From assembly GCA_016788865.1 (NCBI GenBank), contig JAEUSB010000095.1, positions 1 through 64,000 on the forward strand: DNA of 64,000 bases. Reading direction: 5' to 3'. A program made the translations under genes and the position numbers. Below the pieces are notes generated by a model. The model made no database searches, was not told the DNA's origin, and worked only from the letters and a program-made list of their open reading frames with translations. Positions 7,560 through 15,407 of this stretch are shown here, in pieces; within the stretch, counting starts at the first letter, position 1; every line of letters starts with the position of its first letter. This DNA comes from Leptospirales bacterium. GTDB taxonomy: Bacteria; Spirochaetota; Leptospiria; Leptospirales; Leptonemataceae.

Positions 7560-8229
7560 AAGTGCCCCCAAGGGACGAAAGTACGGTCTTTCGCAGCTGC
7601 TCGCAGCCGAGTTGAAATTGTACCCACATCACAAAAGCGGCAAGAGCGAAAATTACGAATGCACCAAACCCCGTGAAATAGACCGTTACGGCACACATCC
7701 CCCAGCAAAGTAAGAGCCCCATAGGGGATTGAGATATCGTTACGTTGAGCTTCGAGTCTTTGCTCCATCGAATATCAAAAGTGCTCGGACGCGCGTACAT
7801 TGCCTTGCCACCGACGGTTATAGAAACATGGTTCTCGTTTGTGGTTTCGTTAACTGCCCACCGTTCGGATTGATTCAAAAGTTGAATCAGCTTTGCCTTG
7901 GAGATGCTGTAATCACCGTGAATAAAGAAATAGTCATGGTGGAGCAGATTTTGAGCGAAGAAGGCCCACTTGGGCGCCGTGATGCGGAGATTCTCTGGGG
8001 TAGGGACAGAATCGTTAGTTGAGGAGTTGGCTTCGGGGACATCCGCAAAATTTGTCATGCTGCTAAAACTTTGCCCAATCAGAGCGATGCCGAGGAGGAT
8101 CAGAACGCTGAAGAAATAGCTCTGAGAAAGGAGTGCAAGTCCGATTACTATGAGGAGTATCCCCATAATGATCGCACCACCAATCTCCTTGGGTCCATCG
8201 ACCGGTGTTTTCTTGGGGGCATTACGCAT
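7543..8229 (-). CDS. membrane protein of unknown function (cassette-like unit)
   Basis: A 228-residue protein with two hydrophobic hairpins: about 16-56 (GAIIMGILLIVIGLALLSQSYFF onward) and about 170-205. A soluble, probably beta-rich middle domain lies between them. The overall plan resembles small DUF-type membrane proteins common in mobile gene cassettes, but I recognise no family. The ATG lies in the GTTATGCG arm of site 6 and the last codons (H-N-S-R-stop) in site 5. The same terminal residues N-S-R end the gene at 5685-6398, simply because both use the same repeat as their 3' end. Confidence 0.62.
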   Translation of the reverse strand: MRNAPKKTPVDGPKEIGGAIIMGILLIVIGLALLSQSYFFSVLILLGIALIGQSFSSMTNFADVPEANSSTNDSVPTPENLRITAPKWAFFAQNLLHHDYFFIHGDYSISKAKLIQLLNQSERWAVNETTNENHVSITVGGKAMYARPSTFDIRWSKDSKLNVTISQSPMGLLLCWGMCAVTVYFTGFGAFVIFALAAFVMWVQFQLGCEQLRKTVLSSLGGTSHNSR

Positions 8230-8253
8230 AACGGGTTACTTGTTGTTATCTGC
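8225..8253. repeat. cassette-boundary inverted repeat, site 6
   Basis: The arm CGCATAAC (8225-8232) faces GTTATCTGC (8245-8253), a near match to GTTATGC with one insertion, around GGGTTACTTGTT. It forms the upstream edge of the array. It supplies the start codon of the gene at 7543-8229 and lies 18 bp from the terminator of the preceding gene. Confidence 0.65.
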
Positions 8254-8271
8254 AGTTACGGCTAGAAAGAA

Positions 8272-8296
8272 GCTCCCGGACAGGAGGTCCGGGAGC
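8272..8296 (-). terminator. strong hairpin terminator of the SH3-domain protein gene
   Basis: A perfect 10-bp stem (GCTCCCGGAC / GTCCGGGAGC) with a 5-base loop follows the stop of the minus-strand gene ending at 8317. On the minus strand it continues into TTCTTTCT. It ends transcription just before the cassette-like array. Confidence 0.75.
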
Positions 8297-8316
8297 CAAG
8301 AACAGAGGTCGATCCT

Positions 8317-9111
8317 TCATTTGTGCAACGGGGAAATTCTATTGCAATAGAATCCTTCTTGAACTATTTGATCTCCCCAAACGACGCACTCTTTCCCGTC
8401 GCGATCTTTCGATAATGATGAGCGGCGGACAAATTGGCAGAGATCTTGGCGGATTATGAAGGCTGGGTTTTGAAGGAACTCAGAGTGGTGGGGTGATAGA
8501 AACCCCTGAGTTGCATGGTTCCAGGTTAGAGCAATCTTGCGCGACGGAAGTGCAACACTACGGTTCGCGTTTGGTTCACTAAATAGCGGATTACCGCTGA
8601 TGTTTCGTTTGCCTCCTTGCAATTCCAATACGAGACCGGAAGAAGATATGGAAAGAGTGCCTGTTTCTGTGCTTTCTTCGGAACCGCCCAACGAAAACTG
8701 ATGTTGCTGAAATAGAACGCGATTGCCAGTGATCTGGAGAATTGATTCTACTAAGATGTATCCGTCGCCTCCACCACAGGGCAGGGGCTGATTTGAAGAC
8801 GTGAATTTTACGGTCGGCATCGGCTTAGGTTTAGTGTCACTGAGGAATGCACCGAACACGTAGCCATTGATTGACGGAATCCTGTACCAAGGAGATGTTT
8901 GCCCCTGATAATTCCCCAAATGTGTAGTTTTTTCCACGTTAAGCGGCGTTCCGGGAGGCAATGGATTTATTGTGCGGGCTTGCAGATTGGGCTCCGCCCT
9001 GACAAAAAGTGCCGAGGCGGTAGAGTACTTTAATGTTTCTGCACTGGACGCAGTTGTCGCAAGTAGAGCAGCCGATAGAAGGAGGTAAATTCTCAACATG
9101 TTCATGGTCAT
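8317..9111 (-). CDS. exported SH3-like domain protein
   Basis: A protein of about 264 residues with a signal peptide (MLRIYLLLSAALLATTASSA) and a bacterial SH3-like domain at roughly 25-95. Its hallmarks are SALFVRAEPNLQARTINPLPPGTPLNV and WYRIPSINGYVFGAFL. SH3b domains usually bind cell-wall or protein ligands in the envelope. The remaining two thirds have no recognised family. Three closely spaced ATGs (9111, 9105, 9099) could start it. I chose 9111 because AGG lies about eight bases upstream and because the longer in-frame extension to 9162 runs through a GC-rich hairpin. It forms its own transcription unit with a strong terminator. Confidence 0.68.
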   Translation of the reverse strand: MTMNMLRIYLLLSAALLATTASSAETLKYSTASALFVRAEPNLQARTINPLPPGTPLNVEKTTHLGNYQGQTSPWYRIPSINGYVFGAFLSDTKPKPMPTVKFTSSNQPLPCGGGDGYILVESILQITGNRVLFQQHQFSLGGSEESTETGTLSISSSGLVLELQGGKRNISGNPLFSEPNANRSVALPSRKIALTWNHATQGFLSPHHSEFLQNPAFIIRQDLCQFVRRSSLSKDRDGKECVVWGDQIVQEGFYCNRISPLHK

Positions 9112-9120
9112 GACCAGCCT

Positions 9121-9140
9121 GCCGGCCATGGAGGGCCGGC
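9121..9140. other. GC-rich stem-loop just upstream of the SH3-protein start
   Basis: A perfect 7-bp stem (GCCGGCC / GGCCGGC) with a 6-base loop sits about 10 bp before the preferred start codon. In a transcript it would lie immediately upstream of the ribosome binding site, so it could limit translation. No regulator is implied by the sequence. Confidence 0.45.
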
Positions 9141-9364
9141 TTCGAGCCAGGAGATCCTTCATCGCGATGGCGCCTAACTATCTCTATCCGAGCCCAAGCT
9201 CAAATGCGGCCGCAACGACCGACTAAAGGCACGGCTTCGCCAGGTGAGTCCCAGGGCGATTTCGTGCCATCCACCCGGACGTTGTCAATCCTTGTCCTTG
9301 TGAAGCTTCATTTTATTTATATCGCCGAAACCAGTGGGCCATGGGGTGCGGCGGGGGGTGAACT

Positions 9365-10774
9365 CTAGAAATTAAAGTAAATAAAAGTTCCGGTTACATC
9401 GCCGTACAAATTCACAAGCAGACCAATCAGGAATGTTGAAACCGGCACAAGTGCCAGTTTGAGATTTGGTTTTTGTTCAAGCCACTCCTTAAACCCGCCA
9501 TAATATTGCGGAATGTTGAGTAAATAACCAAGGATTGCCAGGCCAATCATGGAACCAAGGTCTGCTATGGGCAAGCCTCGTTGATTTGAGATCACTCCCT
9601 TCACAATATCCATCGAATGATGGATGGTTGGAGCAGCAAAAAGCAGGCAACCGCCGCAAAAAATTATGTAGGTGTAGAGTACGCGAAGTCCGTTAAACCG
9701 ATTCTCCGGCAACAGACGATAGCCCGAATGCTCCCAGAGTCGCTCAAGCGACAAGATGATTCCGGTGTAGATACCCCAGAGCACCGTATTATAATTCGCC
9801 CCGTGCCAGAGACCACCGATTGCAAATGTAAGGATCAGATTCATGTAGGTGCGCCAGGGTCCAACGCGTGAACCACCCAGCGGAATATAGAGATAATCTC
9901 TCAGCCAGTGCGAAAGCGTAATGTGCCAGCGTTGCCAGAGTTCAGAATAGCTGCGCGCCAGGAAAGGGCCCTTGAAGTTTTCTGGAATTTCATAGCCCAG
10001 AAGTTTTGCGAGCCCCCGCGCCATATCCGTATAGCCGGAGAAATCGCAATAGATCTGAAATGCCCATACAAACGGAATCAGAAACAGTACAGTCGCATCG
10101 TATAATTGCGGATTCTGCCAGGCCGGATTCGTGATTGATCCAAGTCGATCTGCGATCAGTACCTTCTTTACAACACCCTGAAGAATGATCAAACATCCGT
10201 TTACCATGCGATCACGCGTCAATGACGGATGGTCAATCTGCGGAATGAGATCCGGCGCGCGCATGATTGGACCGGCAACAAAATGCGGGAAGAAAAGCGT
10301 GAACACGTAGAACTTCATTGGAGAAACTTTCTCCGTGATCTTGCCGGTGTAGCAGTCTACAATGAACGCGATTACCTGGAAAGTGTAGAAACTGATTCCG
10401 ATTGGTAAAATGATTTCGAACTTGAGATCGTGGATCCAGTTGGTGCGAAGTTCCACGAGATATGGAATGCCAAAAATGTGTCCGATTGACTCCGCAAACA
10501 AATAGAAGTATTTAAACACACCCAGGATTGATGCGTCGATAACGATGCCCGCGATGAGCAGTCCCTTGTTCTTGCTCTCAATTAGCCTCATCCCGATCCA
10601 GTAGTTTACGATCAGAAGGGCTACAAACATCAGCAGGAACGGGATGCTATACCAGGCATAGAACACGAGGCTGGTCAGGATGATGAGATACTGCTTACCG
10701 CGAACCGGCAATTGCCAGTATATCATGTAAACAACCAGGAAGAGTAAAATGAAGATGCCGGAATTAAACAGCAT
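9365..10774 (-). CDS. second MBOAT family membrane-bound O-acyltransferase
   Basis: A 469-residue polytopic protein of the AlgI/DltB MBOAT branch. It shows IYCDFSGYTDMARG near 241-254, LWQRWHITLSHWLRDYLYIPLGG from about 279 with His284, and GLWHGANY at 321-328 with catalytic His324. Its C-terminus (GTFIYFNF) parallels that of the first MBOAT protein (GAFIYFVF), yet the two are clearly diverged and so are paralogues rather than a recent duplication. It stands alone, divergent from the oligoendopeptidase gene, with a 25-bp inverted repeat between them. The acyl acceptor is unknown. Confidence 0.9.
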   Translation of the reverse strand: MLFNSGIFILLFLVVYMIYWQLPVRGKQYLIILTSLVFYAWYSIPFLLMFVALLIVNYWIGMRLIESKNKGLLIAGIVIDASILGVFKYFYLFAESIGHIFGIPYLVELRTNWIHDLKFEIILPIGISFYTFQVIAFIVDCYTGKITEKVSPMKFYVFTLFFPHFVAGPIMRAPDLIPQIDHPSLTRDRMVNGCLIILQGVVKKVLIADRLGSITNPAWQNPQLYDATVLFLIPFVWAFQIYCDFSGYTDMARGLAKLLGYEIPENFKGPFLARSYSELWQRWHITLSHWLRDYLYIPLGGSRVGPWRTYMNLILTFAIGGLWHGANYNTVLWGIYTGIILSLERLWEHSGYRLLPENRFNGLRVLYTYIIFCGGCLLFAAPTIHHSMDIVKGVISNQRGLPIADLGSMIGLAILGYLLNIPQYYGGFKEWLEQKPNLKLALVPVSTFLIGLLVNLYGDVTGTFIYFNF

Positions 10775-10814
10775 AGGAGCTCGGGATGAATACAGTGTTC
10801 ATAAAGTCTTTCGT

Positions 10815-10839
10815 GTTGCAAAGTGAATATTTTTGCAAC
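10815..10839. promoter_or_regulatory. inverted repeat in the divergent MBOAT/pepF intergenic region
   Basis: GTTGCAAA (10815-10822) and TTTGCAAC (10832-10839) form perfect 8-bp arms around an AT-rich 9-bp centre, the shape of an operator for a dimeric regulator. It lies 41 bp from the MBOAT start and about 70 bp from the pepF start. It could also simply be a small hairpin. Confidence 0.35.
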
Positions 10840-10909
10840 GCCGGGCCATTGATTTCAGGCGGTCTGGCCTCCATTCCTTCCAATTATTGATCGACATTGG
10901 CATCAAAAT

Positions 10910-12682
10910 TTGCAAGTCTGCCGCGTGTCGCAAGTTACGCTTCCCGCGTGGAACCTGAAAATCATCTATCCATCGACTGATCGGCGTGAGTCGGACAAGA
11001 GTGAACTCGTCTACCTCGCTGATGCATTCGTCGCAAAGTATCGCGGTAAGTTGAATGGTCTATCGGATTCGGATCTGGCTGAAGCATTTTCAGCCCACGC
11101 AATCATCTCAAACAAAATCGCTCGACTGTCTGTTCACGCCTACCTGACGTTCGCAGGTGACACTGCCAATTCTGAAGCCCAGGCGCTCGTTGCGGCCACG
11201 GAAGAGTTAAGCGCCGGCATCTGGGGTAAGCTCGTTTTCTTTGAACTCGAGTTGGGTCGTTTGTCAAAACGGACATTTACTGGCCCACTGGCGCAGTATT
11301 CGTATTTTATCAATAAGTGCATCGAAAGAGACGAGCACAATCTCACAGAGGACCTTGAATCGTACGGAATAGAGAAGAACCTCACCGGAATCCAGGCATT
11401 GACCGGGTTGTTTGATGAAGTCATGGGCAGTCTGGCCTTTGACTCAGTCGATCCAGAAGGAAAGCCGGTTCGTCTCACGCAGGAAACGGCACTTGCGTAC
11501 ATGCACCACAGCGACCGAGCCGCGCGCACCCGGATCTATTCACAATTCCTGGAAACAGTAGGCTCGCAAAAAACGGTCCTGGCCAATATCTACAATAGCA
11601 TTGTGCTCGACCACAAACTTGATACAAAGCGCCGAAAATACAAGGGCCCCATGGAGCCGCGCAATCTCAACAATCAAGTGAGCTCAGCGGCCGTGGATGC
11701 CATGCTGAGCGCTGTTGAATCCCGCTACAGCATTGTTCGCAATTACTATTCCTGGAAAGCACGTTATGCGGCAATCAGCGACTTTACCAATGCTGATATC
11801 TATGCACCCGTACTGCCCCGGGCTCGCCAGTTTTCCTTCCCCGAGGCTCGGGACGCTGTACTGAACGCCTACGGAAATTTCGATTCTGAATCTGGCAAGA
11901 TTGTTGATGCATTCTTTGCGGGCGAGCGCCTGGATGCAGCCCTTCGCGCCGGGAAACGCCCCGGCGCATTTTGCTACGGTGCCTCACCGGAGCTGGATGC
12001 TTTTGTTCATCTAAATTTTACGGGCGATTTGCGTTCGGTTCAGACATTGGCGCATGAATTGGGCCACGGTCTACATCATCAGCTTGCAAAATCACAAAAT
12101 CACGTGAACTTTGGAACTCCCCTGGTATCAGCAGAGACCGCTTCCGTTTTCGGTGAGATATTACTCAACGAGCTTCTGTTCAAGGATTCGGCGGCGCGGG
12201 AAGACAAGCTTGCCCTGGTCTGCGCACAGATGGAATCCGTTCTTGCCACGGTCTTCCGGCAAACAGTACTAACTCGTTTTGAACAGGCTGCGCATGCAGA
12301 GCGTGAGAAAGGACGCGTGTCCGCAGACAAACTCTGCGACCTCTGGCTGCAAGAAAATGGAAAGTTATACGGCAATGCAGTTCGTATGGTGGACGCGTAT
12401 AAATGGGGCTGGGCCTATATTCCGCATTTTGTCCATACTCCTTTCTATTGCTACGCCTACTCGTTTGGTCAGCTGATGGTGCTCGCACTCTATGAAGAAT
12501 ACATGAAGCGCGGGGACGATTTTAAACGTGATTACCTTCGTTTGCTGTCGCTTGGAGGTTCACTTCCTCCCGCGCAATTGATCCGTGAAACGGTTGGCCT
12601 TGATATCGAACGTGAAGACTTCTGGCTGCAGGCGCTTGCATTCATTGATCGAATGATGCAGCGGATCGAAAGCCTGGCTTGA
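10910..12682 (+). CDS. M3 family oligoendopeptidase (PepF type)
   Basis: A 590-residue zinc metallopeptidase of the M3B oligoendopeptidase F family, of normal length. The zinc motif HELGH (AHELGHGLHHQ) is at about His382-Glu383-His386, followed some 25 residues on by the metal-ligand helix ETASVFGE. The C-terminal YAYSFGQLMVLALY segment is typical of the family. It should cleave peptides of several to about twenty residues in the cytoplasm; no signal peptide is seen. The start is uncertain: the frame opens with TTG at 10910, and GTG at 10925 (MSQVTLPAWNL) is an equally good choice. No strong ribosome binding site decides. Confidence 0.9.
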   Translation: MQVCRVSQVTLPAWNLKIIYPSTDRRESDKSELVYLADAFVAKYRGKLNGLSDSDLAEAFSAHAIISNKIARLSVHAYLTFAGDTANSEAQALVAATEELSAGIWGKLVFFELELGRLSKRTFTGPLAQYSYFINKCIERDEHNLTEDLESYGIEKNLTGIQALTGLFDEVMGSLAFDSVDPEGKPVRLTQETALAYMHHSDRAARTRIYSQFLETVGSQKTVLANIYNSIVLDHKLDTKRRKYKGPMEPRNLNNQVSSAAVDAMLSAVESRYSIVRNYYSWKARYAAISDFTNADIYAPVLPRARQFSFPEARDAVLNAYGNFDSESGKIVDAFFAGERLDAALRAGKRPGAFCYGASPELDAFVHLNFTGDLRSVQTLAHELGHGLHHQLAKSQNHVNFGTPLVSAETASVFGEILLNELLFKDSAAREDKLALVCAQMESVLATVFRQTVLTRFEQAAHAEREKGRVSADKLCDLWLQENGKLYGNAVRMVDAYKWGWAYIPHFVHTPFYCYAYSFGQLMVLALYEEYMKRGDDFKRDYLRLLSLGGSLPPAQLIRETVGLDIEREDFWLQALAFIDRMMQRIESLA

Positions 12683-12748
12683 TTGTAAGATCACACCTCA
12701 AGGGGATTGATTCTGCGCTCATTTGTTGTGCTTGATAAAGTCTTTCGC

Positions 12749-13441
12749 TTAGTTCCAGATAAGGATGCCAATCGAAGCAACCAGGCTTCCGGTCATACAA
12801 ATGCCCGTAACGGCCGACCAGGCATTGTGAGTTTCCATTTTCTGCTCCGATTGATCGGCAAGAATGCTGCAATCGTACATTATCTTGCATTCTGACGTTA
12901 TATGCAACGCGGCGCCAGCTAAAGAGAGCAGAGCCGTTTCCCACAATCGAGATTGAAAAATGTGAACGATAGGTAGGGAGAATACCCAGGCAAAAATCAC
13001 GAGGAGAGCCAGAATAGAACCAATCAGGGGAGCCATCCAGCCTTCGATCTTCATTGACAGTATGCCGTGCAGACGCGGAACAAGAATTAACACCAAGAGG
13101 AAACCGAATCCGAGGATATGAGCCATGAGTGGAGCGAACACGATTGCAAAGGCTCCTTGAAAGATATTCGCAGCTGAGAATCCATTTGTTGCAAGGTTCA
13201 AGATGGGCAACAGCGTGGCGACAATTGCGCCGCGCAGCGTGGCAGGGAAAGCATAGCCGTGCATTCCGAAATACAGTAGGGCCCACAGTGCCGCGCCAAT
13301 GCAGGCGAGAACTAGTAGGATAGAAGGTGCTTTGATTCCTTGTTGAGCAGTGTAGTAACTTGCAGCGGGCAGACTTCCTGCAATCATGAGAAAGTGTATG
13401 GTTCGCAGACAGGCGTAGGCGATTCGACTGAGAGCACTCAT
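12749..13441 (-). CDS. polytopic membrane protein of unknown function
   Basis: A 230-residue protein with about six hydrophobic segments spread over the chain. A Cys-containing loop (SECKIMYDCSIL) near 185-197 precedes the last segment. No family is recognised. A longer minus-strand frame covers the same bases (12642-13487), but it is rich in Arg, Ser and Cys and lacks protein-like structure, so this frame is preferred. It lies 54 bp downstream of the 189-residue membrane protein gene at 13496-14065 and may be co-transcribed with it. Confidence 0.6.
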   Translation of the reverse strand: MSALSRIAYACLRTIHFLMIAGSLPAASYYTAQQGIKAPSILLVLACIGAALWALLYFGMHGYAFPATLRGAIVATLLPILNLATNGFSAANIFQGAFAIVFAPLMAHILGFGFLLVLILVPRLHGILSMKIEGWMAPLIGSILALLVIFAWVFSLPIVHIFQSRLWETALLSLAGAALHITSECKIMYDCSILADQSEQKMETHNAWSAVTGICMTGSLVASIGILIWN

Positions 13442-13495
13442 TTCGTGTACGACGATTCAATATCTGTTCCGCAGGGAAGTTGAGCAATCAGAAAA

Positions 13496-14065
13496 CTACT
13501 GCTTGCGAGAAGACCAAGCGTGAGCTTCGTCCTTCTTATCGAAGGAACGGGATTGTAAATCGGCGAGGGAGACTGCCTTCGAGAGATTTCCGCGGTATAG
13601 TAGGGCGGCTCGGATAAAGTGCACAGCTCTCAAGAGCTCGGCCGCTTCTTCTTTTGACAAATGACCAGCTTTCTGTTTCCGGCTCAAAATCCGATACGTT
13701 TCAAATGTAGCCTCGGCAGAATCCAGGAGGGCGGCTGGATTTGGGCCTGCGTGATTGTGAATTTCCAACAACAACATTTGTAGGACGATCTCATTGTGCC
13801 CGGGGATGTCCCACTCTCCAAAAACCATCGGATGAAAAAAGGCGCCGCTGAGATACTTCCATTTCAGTGGACCGCTGACCTCGATCGCAGCTTTTTGCCG
13901 CAGTCGTTGCGCTTTCTTCCATGCTCGCCTTTCAGCGGCGTACACAACCCAGAAAAAGAGAACAAGGCCTGCGCCCGCACAAAGCAAGGCGATTAGGGCG
14001 CCTGTCCACCCGTAGCTACTTTGTGCTGTGTAGATGAGGTATGCTAGCTTAAGAAGGCTCGTCAC
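13496..14065 (-). CDS. membrane-anchored protein of unknown function
   Basis: A 189-residue protein with one or two N-terminal membrane helices (about 18-42, WTGALIALLCAGAGLVLFFW), then a basic stretch (ERRAWKKAQRLRQKAA) that fits the cytoplasmic side. A soluble helical domain of about 120 residues follows, ending in a polar tail. No known domain is seen. It precedes the membrane protein gene at 12749-13441 in the same direction. Confidence 0.55.
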   Translation of the reverse strand: MTSLLKLAYLIYTAQSSYGWTGALIALLCAGAGLVLFFWVVYAAERRAWKKAQRLRQKAAIEVSGPLKWKYLSGAFFHPMVFGEWDIPGHNEIVLQMLLLEIHNHAGPNPAALLDSAEATFETYRILSRKQKAGHLSKEEAAELLRAVHFIRAALLYRGNLSKAVSLADLQSRSFDKKDEAHAWSSRKQ

Positions 14066-14407
14066 TATCCGATTCCACCAAGAGGCTTAATTCATTCTAA
14101 AGGCTCTGAGTCTGCCGCAATTGCTGCGTTTGTTTTTTATTCTGGCTTCTATAGACATCGCCGTTCACTTGATCACCGAAAACCCCAGGGGGAAGTCTCA
14201 AGAAGCAGACAGCTGTTTTTTCCGTAAACGAGATTTGCGGCTTTTGTTCGATGCTATGGCCCACTACCGCGCGTCCACCCACTCGGGCCGATCTCCCTCG
14301 CCGATCCCATCAGTCCAGATTCCATAAAAAAAATCCACCGTTTGCAGGATTTCGTGCTTTCCGAATCAAACTTTTTTCCTCTCCTTGCTGCGACCAAAGG
14401 AGGGACT
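14066..14407. other. intergenic region between divergent membrane protein and TerC genes
   Basis: This stretch of about 340 bp should hold the promoters of both neighbours. I see only T-rich runs, an A-run near 14325-14332, and the AAAGGAGGG ribosome binding site of the TerC gene (14396-14404). I looked for the manganese yybP-ykoY riboswitch that often precedes TerC genes and did not see its conserved elements. Short frames in it do not look coding. Confidence 0.5.
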
Positions 14408-15406
14408 ATGGACGTACTTTTTCCGCTGCAGGAGTATTGGTGGTTTTACGCAGTCTTCATGATATTCGTATTTGCCATGCTGGCCCTGGATCTGGGCGTA
14501 TTTCACCGCCAGGCCCATGCGGTGAGCATCAAAGAAGCTACCGTCTGGAGTATTGTCTGGATAACACTGGCGCTGGGTTTTAATGTATTTTTTTACTTCT
14601 ACGCTCGTTGGGAATTCATGTCGCAGGGCATGCCTGGCGCCGAGGATGAAGCTCGCCGTGTCGCCCTTGAGTTCTTGAGCGGATACTTGATCGAGAAATC
14701 GCTCTCGATCGATAACATCTTTGTATTTGTGCTGGTGTTTACTTACTTTTCCATCCCCCTCGCATATCAGCATCGAATCCTCTTCTATGGTATTCTTGGC
14801 GCACTTGTCTTCCGCGCAATCTTCATAGCTCTGGGTTCCGTACTGATGCAATATCACTGGGTACTGTATGTCTTCGGTGGGTTTTTGATCTTCACTGGAT
14901 TGAAAATGGCAATCGTCAAAGACAAACCGGTTGATCTTTCGCAAAACATCTTGATTCGTCTGATCAATCGGATTATGCCCACCACGCATAGCCTCGATCA
15001 TGCTCACTTCTTTACACGGGTGAACGGAGTGTTGCATGCTACTCCGCTTTTCGTGGCGCTGGTGTTTATTGAGTTCTCAGACATAATCTTTGCCGTGGAT
15101 TCGGTGCCGGCAATCTATGCGCTTACGCAGGAACCCCTGATTGTGTTCATTTCGAATGTGTTTGCGATTCTTGGCCTGCGATCACTCTTCTTTATGCTTG
15201 CCGGAATGGTGGATCGATTTCACCTGTTGAAGTACGGACTGGCACTGGTTCTTATCTTTGTGGGATTGAAGATGGTTTACCTGAACAATGCGTTTGGTGG
15301 CAAGTTTCCAATTACATGGTCCCTGGCGATCATTGGAACCCTCATAGGCAGTTTCACCATCCTGTCGTTGCTGGTTCCACAAAAGAAAGAAGCCCCGAAA
15401 GAATGA
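14408..15406 (+). CDS. TerC family integral membrane protein (Alx-like)
   Basis: A 332-residue TerC-family protein, about nine membrane segments. Family motifs are MLALDLGVFHR near the N-terminus, EKSLSIDNIFVFVLVF (acidic Asp of the SxDN motif), and a second acidic repeat, FIEFSDIIFAVDSVPAI. TerC/Alx proteins are linked to tellurite resistance and, for Alx/MntP-type members, to manganese export; metal export is a family-level inference here. I start at ATG 14408 because it follows an excellent ribosome binding site (AAAGGAGGG); the frame also extends upstream to a TTG at 14342. The serine hydrolase gene starts one base after its stop. Confidence 0.88.
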   Translation: MDVLFPLQEYWWFYAVFMIFVFAMLALDLGVFHRQAHAVSIKEATVWSIVWITLALGFNVFFYFYARWEFMSQGMPGAEDEARRVALEFLSGYLIEKSLSIDNIFVFVLVFTYFSIPLAYQHRILFYGILGALVFRAIFIALGSVLMQYHWVLYVFGGFLIFTGLKMAIVKDKPVDLSQNILIRLINRIMPTTHSLDHAHFFTRVNGVLHATPLFVALVFIEFSDIIFAVDSVPAIYALTQEPLIVFISNVFAILGLRSLFFMLAGMVDRFHLLKYGLALVLIFVGLKMVYLNNAFGGKFPITWSLAIIGTLIGSFTILSLLVPQKKEAPKE

Positions 15407-15407
15407 C

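Noticed and set aside
12642-13487. Long minus-strand frame over the membrane protein gene 12749-13441
   Set aside because: Its translation is rich in Arg, Ser, Cys and His without structure, while the overlapping frame gives a clean polytopic membrane protein.
14121-14327. Short plus-strand frame with a hydrophobic start before TerC
   Set aside because: No ribosome binding site, biased composition after the first 20 codons and no link to neighbours, so probably not coding.
14066-14407. Possible manganese (yybP-ykoY) riboswitch before the TerC gene
   Set aside because: The conserved paired elements and loop sequences of that class could not be found on the plus strand.
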